Part shown: positions 7,700 through 14,841 of the stretch, piece by piece
How positions within the stretch are numbered: the first letter of the stretch is position 1
Layout of the letters: each line of letters begins with the position of its first letter
Assembly: GCA_002501885.1 (NCBI GenBank)
Contig: DAON01000006.1
Coordinates: forward strand, 1-14,841
DNA length: 14,841 nt
Direction: 5' to 3'
Source: Euryarchaeota archaeon UBA220
GTDB lineage: Archaea; Thermoplasmatota; Poseidoniia; Poseidoniales; Thalassarchaeaceae
Notes under the pieces: model-generated
Seen by the model: the letters and a program-made list of their open reading frames with translations, nothing else
What the model was told of the DNA's origin: nothing
The model's database searches: none
Position numbers and translations under genes: made by a program

Positions 7700-8298
7700 T
7701 GTCTATCTAAGTGATGATGGACAATAGTGATACACGAGTGTCCCTGTAGCCACTTCTCTCCCAATGAAGTGCTTTCAAAATTGCACATTAGATCCGACTC
7801 TGCATTAGTGAACGGTTTGTGATCCGAAAGAACAAATCCACTTTTCTCTCCAAAAGAGAAATTTTCCAGAGGTGTGCCATTAGCATCCATAATGAAAATC
7901 TCGCATCCTTCTTGAGACCACTCCTGCAATGTCTCCCCAATGCTCCCACCGGAATGGGTAATTCCGCGCGAATACTCTTGCCAAACCCCTACAGGAGGAA
8001 TCTGTGATTTTGTCACTGCCCTAACTTGTCCAGCAATTGACCTCTCGTCGGGATGAACTCCTTTGAGTGATTTACCATCGAATTTAATCCTCCGAGAACC
8101 GGCTCCTTCCAAGTGCAACACAATCTGAGTATCTTCTCTTATTCCGTGTGATATGAACAATGCAGAATTTACCGCTCTAAGTAGTACATCCAGCCTACCT
8201 GAACTTCCTGAGAGATCATTTAGCGAAAACCCGCCCTTAGCGGGAACTTCATGTCCAATAATCGCGAATCTACGACTCAGGATTTCACCCCAAATCAA
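7696..8298 (-). CDS. trmY: tRNA (pseudouridine-54 N1) methyltransferase TrmY
   Basis: A 200-residue SPOUT-class SAM-dependent methyltransferase that converts pseudouridine 54 of the tRNA T-loop to N1-methylpseudouridine, an archaeal modification. Diagnostic stretches are RRFAIIGHEVP (9-19), FSLNDLSGSSGRLDVL (24-39), RAVNSALFISHGIREDT (41-57), HPDERSIAG (82-90), and the C-terminal knot FVLSDHKPFTNAESDL with TSLGEKWLQGHSCITIVHHHLD. No in-frame ATG exists near the family start. The best candidate is TTG at 8298, which overlaps the end of the SRP54 gene by 14 nt; a start a few codons later is possible. The overlap implies translational coupling and one transcript with SRP54. The 3' end overlaps surE by 4 nt. 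Confidence 0.92.
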   Translation of the reverse strand: MIWGEILSRRFAIIGHEVPAKGGFSLNDLSGSSGRLDVLLRAVNSALFISHGIREDTQIVLHLEGAGSRRIKFDGKSLKGVHPDERSIAGQVRAVTKSQIPPVGVWQEYSRGITHSGGSIGETLQEWSQEGCEIFIMDANGTPLENFSFGEKSGFVLSDHKPFTNAESDLMCNFESTSLGEKWLQGHSCITIVHHHLDRH

Positions 8299-9643
8299 GA
8301 TCCATATCGTCTACATCCATCATCGATTTCATTTTTCGTCGGAAACTCCGATCTCCTTTCATTCCACGCATCATCTTACGGCTCCGATTCCATTGGGCCA
8401 ACAATTCCTTGACATCCTTCTCGTCTACACCCGAGCCTCTGGCAATTCTCCTAATACGACTCGATTTCAGCAGAATAGGAGCATCCTTTTCTTCTTGGGT
8501 CATAGAGTCCATGATTACTCTATACTTCTCGAGATTACCTTGCATCTGTCTCTTTTGCGCCGTACTCATACTCCCCATGCCTCCGAACATAGCATCTGGC
8601 AGATGGGAAAGCATCTTCTCGACACTTCCGATTTTACTCATCATTTCCATTTGACTATACATGTCAGTTAGGGTGAATCTACCAGACATAAGACGCTGAG
8701 CCAATCTATTTGCCTCTTCTTGGTCCAAATCGCCTGGGGCCAAGTCGATAAGTCCCTTGATATCGCCAAGCCCAAGTAGTCTTGAGATGAATCTATCAGA
8801 CTCAAATTTCTCTAGATCCTGTACCTTCTCTCCTTCACCAATGAAAACAATTGGCGCACCGGTTGCCGATACAGCACTAAGCGCACCACCTCCACGGGCA
8901 GTACCGTCAAGTTTGGTTACGACTGTACCAGTTACTCCCACAAGCTCGTGAAATGTTTCAGCTACTGGTCCGGCTGCTTGTCCGACTTGAGCATCAATAA
9001 CAAGGAATCTCTCAGTAGCATTCGCAATCTTCGCAATATCTGTTAATTCATCTCTCAATTCCTCATCAAGACTGTCACGCCCAGCAGTGTCGATAATTAC
9101 GACCTCGGCATTCCCTACTTGCTTGATTCCATTGCGAACGATAGTCGCAGCATCTGTTTCATCCGGTTCGCCGTACACATCGACATTTGTATCCTCAAGC
9201 AGTTGCTTAAGTTGCTCATATGCTCCAGGACGATGTACATCGGCTTCAATTACAGCTACCTTGACTCCGTGTCTACGCCTCCACCAGTCAGCTAATTTAG
9301 CCGTAGTCGTTGTTTTACCTTGCCCGTATAACCCGACCATCAAAATTGTCTGATTGTGAGGTAATATCTCACGCGGACTTCCTAAGAGTCGAACAAGCTC
9401 GAGGTAGACTAGATTCATTGCATGCGTTTCGAGTTTGACTCCGGGTCGGGGCTCCTCCTCTAACAGTCGCCTCTCAATCCTCTCGGTGAGTTCCTTGGAT
9501 TGTCTGACATTGAAATCAGCCTCCAAAAGAGCCTTGCGAAGAGTCCTGCTGAGCTCCTTAGCAGTCTCTTCATCTACCTTGCGCTTACCCCTCAGCAAAC
9601 CGACGGAACCCATTATGCGTCGCTTTAGCCCATCCAGCGCCAT
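8285..9643 (-). CDS. Signal recognition particle GTPase SRP54
   Basis: A 452-residue protein of typical SRP54 length. It binds 7S RNA and signal peptides and delivers ribosomes to the membrane receptor FtsY. Order: N-domain helices (1-90), GTPase domain with G1 GLYGQGKTTTT (104-114), ADVHRPGA (134-141), DTAGR (185-189) and TKLDG (243-247), then the methionine-rich M domain (about 300-430) with the RNA-binding signature SSRIRRIARGSG (394-405). The tail is basic and Met-rich, ending in an acidic MDDVDD-like stretch. I prefer ATG 9643 (MALDGLKRRI, like other SRP54 starts) over an in-frame GTG two codons upstream. It is first in a - strand unit with trmY and divergent from the membrane protein at 9704. 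Confidence 0.96.
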   Translation of the reverse strand: MALDGLKRRIMGSVGLLRGKRKVDEETAKELSRTLRKALLEADFNVRQSKELTERIERRLLEEEPRPGVKLETHAMNLVYLELVRLLGSPREILPHNQTILMVGLYGQGKTTTTAKLADWWRRRHGVKVAVIEADVHRPGAYEQLKQLLEDTNVDVYGEPDETDAATIVRNGIKQVGNAEVVIIDTAGRDSLDEELRDELTDIAKIANATERFLVIDAQVGQAAGPVAETFHELVGVTGTVVTKLDGTARGGGALSAVSATGAPIVFIGEGEKVQDLEKFESDRFISRLLGLGDIKGLIDLAPGDLDQEEANRLAQRLMSGRFTLTDMYSQMEMMSKIGSVEKMLSHLPDAMFGGMGSMSTAQKRQMQGNLEKYRVIMDSMTQEEKDAPILLKSSRIRRIARGSGVDEKDVKELLAQWNRSRKMMRGMKGDRSFRRKMKSMMDVDDMDLDLG

Positions 9644-9670
9644 GCCCACGGGTCCCGATTGTGTGGTTTG

Positions 9671-9680
9671 AACATTATCT
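9671..9680. promoter_or_regulatory. Shared AT-rich core of a divergent promoter
   Basis: The 60-bp gap between the SRP54 ATG (9643) and the + strand GTG (9704) holds one AT-rich stretch, AACATTATCT. Its centre is about 32 bp from the SRP54 start and about 28 bp from the other start, the right spacing for a TATA element in both directions (TTATCT on +, ATAATG on -). Whether one element serves both genes is inferred. Confidence 0.4.
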
Positions 9681-9703
9681 GAGGGGTCGGACTCAAAACC
9701 GAT

Positions 9704-10507
9704 GTGCTATGGCCAATCGTGGCAGTCGAGTTATGGCAGACCCAAGTTGCCTTCGCAATTGGTCTACTGGGCATATACGGAGGTTGGAAAGGCACAATCT
9801 CGAAGATGACCGGATTCTACGACTTAGCAGGAGCAGTGAAACATCTAATCTATGGCATAGTCGTAGGTATGATTCTAGCAGTATTCGTAGACAGGATTAT
9901 CCTTTCTTCTATAATTCTGTGGCTGTTGAACATATTCGGAGCCTTTGCAGTAGCCATACTGATTGCAGCCGCTGAGTCAGCATTCGTACTATTCCTACTC
10001 TCTCGTTCTAGAACCGCCTCACTGAGAGCTTCTCCCCCGTTTGGATGGGCCTTGGGGCTTGGGATTGGATCTATGCAGGCTTGTGTGCTGATTTTCCGTT
10101 TATTTGACCAGGAATTAGCATATTCAGACTATTCCGGAGTTAATGTGATTAGTCTGACTCTTGCAATTGTTATCGCCCTATGCTCGTCACTAGGACATGC
10201 CCTCCTAGCCTGTTGGCAAGGTGCAGAATTACTCGAAAATAACAGATTACGCCCCTATGTGATATCGACAGTATATCGCGGCGCTCTGACAACATTACTG
10301 GTATTATCGTTATTCACTCCATTTACCCTAATCGCCGTCCTTCCTGGCTTGGCGTTAGCTTGGAATAAGGCACAATCGCATTGGCTTCCATCTGGAATGA
10401 CTCCAGCGGCAAAACAGGCCTATAGGCGCACAACTAGGCAATCTGAGAGGCACAAAGAAGCCTCAGAAAGCAGAATTCGAGGAGAAAACATCGACTCAGA
10501 CGAATAA
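9704..10507 (+). CDS. Multipass membrane protein of unknown function (possible YhfC/PrsW-like fold)
   Basis: I do not recognise this 267-residue protein with confidence. It has about seven hydrophobic segments (roughly 5-27, 46-62, 66-98, 112-134, 147-172, 187-205, 206-222) and a charged, basic-then-acidic C-terminal tail (235-267). The start is GTG 9704: a stop at 9680-9682 blocks upstream extension and no ATG lies near. Three features recall YhfC/PrsW-type intramembrane metalloproteases: a helix with Glu91 followed by a short basic loop (AAAESAFVLFLLSRSR), a Gly-rich helix GWALGLGIGSMQ (114-125), and a helix with SSLGHALLACW (161-171, His165). The double Glu and the usual His/Glu in the Gly-rich helix are absent, so it may be a distant or inactive relative, or unrelated. 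It diverges from SRP54, and the TrkA gene follows 80 nt later with its own TATA box. Confidence 0.7.
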   Translation: MLWPIVAVELWQTQVAFAIGLLGIYGGWKGTISKMTGFYDLAGAVKHLIYGIVVGMILAVFVDRIILSSIILWLLNIFGAFAVAILIAAAESAFVLFLLSRSRTASLRASPPFGWALGLGIGSMQACVLIFRLFDQELAYSDYSGVNVISLTLAIVIALCSSLGHALLACWQGAELLENNRLRPYVISTVYRGALTTLLVLSLFTPFTLIAVLPGLALAWNKAQSHWLPSGMTPAAKQAYRRTTRQSERHKEASESRIRGENIDSDE

Positions 10508-10555
10508 TCCTTCAATATGCGCATTAAGTCCGTTTGAAGCATAGCAATGGCGCAG

Positions 10556-10563
10556 TATTATAT
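10556..10563 (+). promoter_or_regulatory. TATA box of the trkA-trkH operon
   Basis: TATTATAT lies about 28 bp before the chosen trkA ATG at 10588, so transcription should begin at or next to the start codon (leaderless). This spacing also argues against the longer open frame that begins at the TTG at 10534, which lies upstream of the box. Confidence 0.6.
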
Positions 10564-10587
10564 CCGCCCCGCGAAGGGTCCCACTGC

Positions 10588-12006
10588 ATGCGAGTAATCA
10601 TCGCTGGTGCAGGTGAGATTGGCCGGGGTGTTGCCGCGGCCTTGAGACAAGAGAGCAGAAGCGTTGCACTAATCGACCCCAATCCAACTGCAATCATCGA
10701 ATCTCAGAGTCTTGACTGCTTGCTAATTACTGGTAGCGCATTGTCTCGTGAATCTTTACTAAGGGCGGGAATAAGTGATGCAGAGATTGTTGTTTTGGCG
10801 ACCAATGACGACGAAACCAACCTCCTTGGATGCGCATTTGCAAAGAAGGTCTTCGGAGAACAAGTGGGTGACAAAAGAAGTAGTGGACTTACAGCCATCG
10901 CCAAGATTCGAGACCCGTTGCTTCTCGATCCATCAAAGGGCGCAGGGCCTTTGGAGAATTGGTCTAGAGCCGATCATGTGGTTTGCGCTTCCGACGAAAT
11001 CGTTGAACAATTAGCCGCAGGACTTCTCGCCCCTTCGATTAATGAGATTCTGCCACTAGGAGAAACATCTTGGATCGCTGTTTCAGAAGTAATGGAAAAT
11101 TCGCCTCTAATCGGTACAAAGGCAAGTCAAGTAGGCGAGATTTTCGTCGGAATACCATCTATCTATGCGATTAGGAACCCCGGTGAGAAAGGAAACATCG
11201 CTACCGGAGATGAGATTATCCAGGAAGGCCAAATTCTCGCTTTCGTCTCCCGCTCTACCGATCAGTTTCCTCAGATTACTAGGGCTGTTGGCAGAAAGGA
11301 CGAAGATTTTCCTGATAACGCGCAGGTGGCAATCTTTGGCGCCAGTAACTTCGGTTCTAGATTAGCCAAACATTACTTGGCAAAAGGCTCCAGCGTAATT
11401 GTCATCGAACCCGATCTTGACTTAGCTAACGAGTTGGTAGGCTCTCCCGTGGGAAGCAGCAAGAGGCTAGATGTAATTCATGGTGATCCTCAGGACGAGG
11501 AGTTACTGAGCGAGTTAGGTATAGACAGCCATGATATTGCAGTCGCTGCATTGGACGATGATAACCTAAACATCGCCATCTCAATGCGTGCTAAGGATAA
11601 GGGAGTTCCAAGAACTGGTTTATTGCTCAAAGACAGAGCATTGGTTGAGGCTGTCCAGAGAATCGGACTAACTCGTCCAGTTAGTCGTAGATTAGTCACA
11701 GTAACTTCACTACTAAAATCAATCCACATGAATGTACCAGGCACTTATCAGGTCATACCTCCAATGCCATCAATTATCTCTATCTCTGCAGAAGTTAGTC
11801 CAAACCACTCCTTTGTAGGGAAATCAGTGAAGCAGGCTGAAAAGGCGATAGGTGCGAGAATTGTTCTGGTAGACAGGCAAAAAGACAGTGGTGAAGTTGA
11901 AGTTCTGAAGCCTTACATGGTCGAGACAATCGATGTCGACGACAGGATCTACATGTTCCTCTCAAAGAGCGACCTGAAGAAGGTCGAGAGGGCATTGGAG
12001 AACTGA
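10588..12006 (+). CDS. trkA: Trk potassium uptake regulator TrkA (two RCK domains)
   Basis: A 472-residue cytoplasmic protein that forms the nucleotide-gated ring under TrkH. It has two tandem RCK units. The first Rossmann fold has GAGEIG (7-12) with Asp30 at the end of beta-2 and ATNDDETNLL (71-80), followed by a TrkA-C/RCK-C domain (about 145-222). The second has GASNFG (251-256), Glu274, and ALDDDNLNIA (321-330), then a second RCK-C (about 395-468). ATG 10588 is chosen because MRVIIAGAGEIG is the standard TrkA start and the TATA box sits 28 bp upstream; the open frame extends 18 codons further with a TTG. trkH begins 2 nt after the stop. The acidic residues after each glycine motif fit NAD(H)-type binding; the actual ligand is inferred. 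Confidence 0.94.
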   Translation: MRVIIAGAGEIGRGVAAALRQESRSVALIDPNPTAIIESQSLDCLLITGSALSRESLLRAGISDAEIVVLATNDDETNLLGCAFAKKVFGEQVGDKRSSGLTAIAKIRDPLLLDPSKGAGPLENWSRADHVVCASDEIVEQLAAGLLAPSINEILPLGETSWIAVSEVMENSPLIGTKASQVGEIFVGIPSIYAIRNPGEKGNIATGDEIIQEGQILAFVSRSTDQFPQITRAVGRKDEDFPDNAQVAIFGASNFGSRLAKHYLAKGSSVIVIEPDLDLANELVGSPVGSSKRLDVIHGDPQDEELLSELGIDSHDIAVAALDDDNLNIAISMRAKDKGVPRTGLLLKDRALVEAVQRIGLTRPVSRRLVTVTSLLKSIHMNVPGTYQVIPPMPSIISISAEVSPNHSFVGKSVKQAEKAIGARIVLVDRQKDSGEVEVLKPYMVETIDVDDRIYMFLSKSDLKKVERALEN

Positions 12007-12008
12007 AG

Positions 12009-13583
12009 ATGCGCTGGGATGTGGTAGGCCTCGTACTTGGCTGGACTATCCGATTAATCGCAATTCCTCTATTGCTGTTGTTCATATACAGCGGATTCGT
12101 TGAGAATGAGGGCTTAGAGTATGCCGCGATGACATACCTCCCCTCATTTTTCCTTTCAATATTCATTGGGCAATCCCTAGTTTCGCTAGCGGAAAATTCT
12201 GATGCATCTTCTAGAGTCAGGGACCGAGAAGCATTTGCATCAGTTGCTTTGGGTTGGATTCCAGTTGTCGCAGTTGGATCACTACCGTTCTGGCTTGGCG
12301 GCGTGTTCTATGGCCCAAATGAGTTCATTGCCAACGATACTGATTTTTGGGGGATGATGGGCGGATTGCTACATTCTTGGTTTGAGTCCATGTCAGGATT
12401 CACAACTACTGGTGCTACTGTGATTGATATTCCCACAAGCCCGTTATGTGCTGAAATGACTGTAGAAGACGACTGCATAGGAAGTCAAAATCGAAGCATC
12501 CTAGTTTGGCGTTCAGTATCTCAATGGCTCGGTGGGATGGGTGTGATAATGCTAGGTTTACTGATCTTATCCAGAGTTCTGGGCGGAGGTATGTCACTCG
12601 CTAGAGCCGAACTCACAGGCCCAACCATGTCTCAGTTAGGGCCGTCTCTACAGTGGACAGCTAGGCGCCTGTGGATGATTTATGTCGCGCTTACATTCCT
12701 AGAATTCGGAATGCTGTATTTCATCGGCGGAATTGGAATGTTCGATGCGGCAAACTATTCACTGACCACTCTTCCCTCAGGAGGTTTTGGAACCTCTGAT
12801 AGCGGAATTATGGCATTTGAATCCGCTAGAGTTGAGAGTATAATCATGATATTCATGCTTTTGACTTGTATCAATTTCAGTTTGTTACATCTTATTATTG
12901 CTGGTCGTTCAGTTGAGGTTTGGAAGGATGAAGAACTTCGAAGTTATTTGCTAATCCTCATTATCGCCTGGCTCGCCATGGCACTAAACCTCTATCGCTC
13001 AGCAGGAGACTTTGGGGCACTAGACTCTCTCAGACATTCCTTATTCCAAGCCATTTCAATCTCTAGTACGGGGTATTCTTCCGCCGACTTCGCAACTTGG
13101 CCAGTATTCAGTCAGTTTGTATTACTTCTATTGATGGTCATAGGGGCTTCTGCAGGTTCTACCGGTGGAGGCTTGAAAGTATTGAGAATTCGAATTGCAT
13201 TCGAGCTTGCAAAGAGAGAAGTTGTCAAGATTATACAACCTCGACAAGTTGTAGCAATCAGATTCAACGAACAGGTAATTGAAGAAAGAAAAGTGTGGAT
13301 TGTTCTCGGAATGATTAGTTCATGGATGGTACTGGTCACATCATCTATGCTTGCAATGTCCTTTCTAGAACCATCACTTACGATGAAGGATGTTCTTTCA
13401 ATTTCTGTTTCACTACTGGGCAATACCGGGCCGGCTTTAGGCGCATTCGGGCCAACTGCAACTTGGGCAGCCCTCAGTGAACCTTCGATGTTGATTGCTA
13501 CCTTGCTGATGTGGCTGGGCAGGCTTGAGTTACTAACGGTACTAGTTTTATTGCACCCTAGGACATGGTCTGGCACAGATTAA
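12009..13583 (+). CDS. trkH: Trk-type potassium uptake membrane subunit TrkH
   Basis: A 524-residue K+ channel-like transporter made of four M1-P-M2 repeats. The four selectivity-filter segments are visible: SGFTTTGATV (129-138), TTLPSGGFGTSD (253-264), ISSTGYSSAD (351-360) and LLGNTGPALG (469-478), each with the filter glycine. GASAGSTGGGLKVLRI (379-394) is the family stretch after the third pore helix; in TrkH the M2 helix of this repeat contains the gating loop. The loop at 138-165 carries Cys147 and Cys156 and is probably exterior. It lies 2 nt after trkA, so the pair forms a complete Trk uptake unit. The stop codon directly abuts the convergent RfcL stop. Confidence 0.95.
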   Translation: MRWDVVGLVLGWTIRLIAIPLLLLFIYSGFVENEGLEYAAMTYLPSFFLSIFIGQSLVSLAENSDASSRVRDREAFASVALGWIPVVAVGSLPFWLGGVFYGPNEFIANDTDFWGMMGGLLHSWFESMSGFTTTGATVIDIPTSPLCAEMTVEDDCIGSQNRSILVWRSVSQWLGGMGVIMLGLLILSRVLGGGMSLARAELTGPTMSQLGPSLQWTARRLWMIYVALTFLEFGMLYFIGGIGMFDAANYSLTTLPSGGFGTSDSGIMAFESARVESIIMIFMLLTCINFSLLHLIIAGRSVEVWKDEELRSYLLILIIAWLAMALNLYRSAGDFGALDSLRHSLFQAISISSTGYSSADFATWPVFSQFVLLLLMVIGASAGSTGGGLKVLRIRIAFELAKREVVKIIQPRQVVAIRFNEQVIEERKVWIVLGMISSWMVLVTSSMLAMSFLEPSLTMKDVLSISVSLLGNTGPALGAFGPTATWAALSEPSMLIATLLMWLGRLELLTVLVLLHPRTWSGTD

Positions 13584-14841
13584 TCAGAACGAATCCAGTG
13601 AAAACTGAGTACTATCTGAACCATCATCCTTAGTTGGTTCGGTATCCTCTACTATCTGTATCTCTTCACTAGGAACTTCTTCTAATTCAGAATCATACAT
13701 CTCAATAATTTTGGTTGCAATCTTTCGGTTTCTCGGTATCCCATGCAGAGCTAGATGACCAACGGCCTCTAGCCCCAGATGCTTTGAGACCGTGAAATCC
13801 TCGGGATTGGCACCTAGATTTTCTTCATGAATTGCTAATAGACTTGGCCAGAGATCTTCGCGAACCGATGCCTTGCTTGCCCCCAAATCTTCTGAGATAT
13901 GACTTACTACAGTGCTAGTTCTCCAAGATTCAGAACCTCTTCTGAGAAAGTCTGGATATCCGATGTATGGGTCAGAATTAGGATCTCTTGCTTGGTATGA
14001 AACTGCGGCTTGAGAAGTTAATACTGATCCCCAGTACCATGAACGAAATGCCCTGTTGATGAATTTTGTAGCTAATGCCCTATCTGCTAGACACATTGCA
14101 TTACTTATCTGAGCCAGCGTTTCAGAGTCGAAAACAGTCTGATTATTCCAAGCGAACCACGAGATTAAGTCATCTGGATCCTTGTCGGAAGACATCAGAA
14201 CCAAACCAGCCTCTTTGCCAGATTTTGATTTGTATACTTCTCGCATGGCCTTGAAGATATCAATCTGAGAATCTCTGACGGATACTTCTGTGAGTGAAGA
14301 AACGGCTTCAATATCGATGTGTCCTTCTTCTATAGCACAAATAGCTTGTAAATCTCGGACCAATGCTCTGAGATCTCCGGGATTATCTTCAATCAAAGAC
14401 TCCAATGCTCCAGGGTCAATGCTTCTATTTTCGGAATCCAGGACTCTATGGGCTACCCTTCTAAGGTGAACTTTCCCAACGCGATTGAAACTAATCATTT
14501 CAGCCTTGGATAGCAACCTGTCTCGATTTCGTTTCCAACTACTATTTCTTCCCCACAGTTTCATTGGTTCATTACAAGTCATGATTATTGGTTGCTGTGT
14601 ATTTTCTAGAAGATTAAGCAACTCAGCCTTTCCACCTGTGTCACCTTTCAGAACGGTGGAATCTTCCGATGGCTCCAGAGAGGACTCAATCCTCTCATCG
14701 GAAACTCTAGCAAAACCTCCGCCCAGATGGTCTACTTCATCCAGTAAAATAAGTGTCTTTGAGTTAGAATTTCCTCCATTGACGAAACTATCCAATGAGA
14801 TATGTTGTGAACCATGCGTTGCTGCACTTCGTATCGATGCC
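13584..14841 (-). CDS. rfcL: Replication factor C large subunit (RfcL), N-terminus beyond window
   Basis: The - strand frame is open to the window edge, so 418 C-terminal residues are visible and the Walker A region is missing; the TTG at 14795 is not the start. RfcL with RfcS loads the PCNA sliding clamp. Visible in order: Walker B LILLDEVD (visible residues 30-37), sensor 1 IIMTCNEP (85-92), sensor 2 region NPGDLRALVRDLQ (153-165), a helical collar region, and an acidic tail ending TQFSLDSF. QFSLDSF fits the archaeal PIP-box pattern Q-x-x-L-x-x-F used to bind PCNA and sits at the extreme C-terminus as in other RfcL proteins. About 25 residues are inserted between Walker B and sensor 1 compared with typical archaeal RfcL. 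It converges on trkH with no spacer. Confidence 0.88.
   Translation of the reverse strand, partial: ASIRSAATHGSQHISLDSFVNGGNSNSKTLILLDEVDHLGGGFARVSDERIESSLEPSEDSTVLKGDTGGKAELLNLLENTQQPIIMTCNEPMKLWGRNSSWKRNRDRLLSKAEMISFNRVGKVHLRRVAHRVLDSENRSIDPGALESLIEDNPGDLRALVRDLQAICAIEEGHIDIEAVSSLTEVSVRDSQIDIFKAMREVYKSKSGKEAGLVLMSSDKDPDDLISWFAWNNQTVFDSETLAQISNAMCLADRALATKFINRAFRSWYWGSVLTSQAAVSYQARDPNSDPYIGYPDFLRRGSESWRTSTVVSHISEDLGASKASVREDLWPSLLAIHEENLGANPEDFTVSKHLGLEAVGHLALHGIPRNRKIATKIIEMYDSELEEVPSEEIQIVEDTEPTKDDGSDSTQFSLDSF

Noticed and set aside
9660..9975. Alternative + strand frame overlapping the start of the membrane protein at 9704
   Set aside because: It yields a polar, Arg/Ser-rich product with no domain, whereas the GTG 9704 frame encodes a coherent set of membrane helices.
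10534..10587. Eighteen-codon upstream extension of trkA from a TTG
   Set aside because: The TATA box at 10556-10563 would lie inside it, and the family start is MRVIIAGAGE at 10588.

Overview
The window looks like a chromosomal segment of a planktonic euryarchaeon, most probably Marine Group II (Candidatus Poseidoniales) or a close Thermoplasmata relative. The archaeal assignment is firm: it carries an aIF5A with the hypusine motif, an archaeal SRP54, TrmY (tRNA pseudouridine-54 methyltransferase), the large subunit of archaeal replication factor C, and a secreted protein ending in a PGF-CTERM-like sorting signal. The lineage below that level is inferred from overall gene style (giant Asp-rich repeat proteins, an OPT peptide transporter, TATA boxes about 30 bp before start codons) and is not proven.

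Layout. 1-2658: the C-terminal part of a large secreted, probably calcium-binding surface protein with two arrays of a 35-residue Asp-rich repeat; its 5' end lies outside the window. 2677-2708: a strong RNA hairpin. 2775-3161: aIF5A. 3179-3207: a second hairpin next to a clear TATA box. 3237-7699: a tight + strand cluster of an OPT-family transporter, a DMT/EamA transporter and the nucleotidase SurE. 7696-9643: a - strand pair, SRP54 then TrmY, overlapping by 14 nt. 9644-9703: a short divergent promoter region. 9704-10507: an unrecognised multipass membrane protein. 10556-13583: a TATA box followed by TrkA and TrkH, a two-gene potassium-uptake operon. 13584-14841: RfcL on the - strand, N-terminus cut off by the window edge.

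The genes mix core information processing (aIF5A, SRP54, TrmY, RfcL) with cell-surface and transport functions (repeat protein, OPT, DMT, Trk). Gene density is very high: no gene-free stretch exceeds about 120 bp, two convergent pairs overlap or abut at their stop codons, and transport genes are spaced for co-transcription. No mobile element, CRISPR array, rRNA or tRNA was seen. I found no clearly new multi-gene system. The items most worth a second look are the repeat cassette with its flanking paired-cysteine modules, the membrane protein at 9704 whose E/G-x-G/H motif layout recalls YhfC/PrsW-type intramembrane proteases, the strand-specific hairpin at 2677-2708, and a lineage-specific insertion in RfcL.
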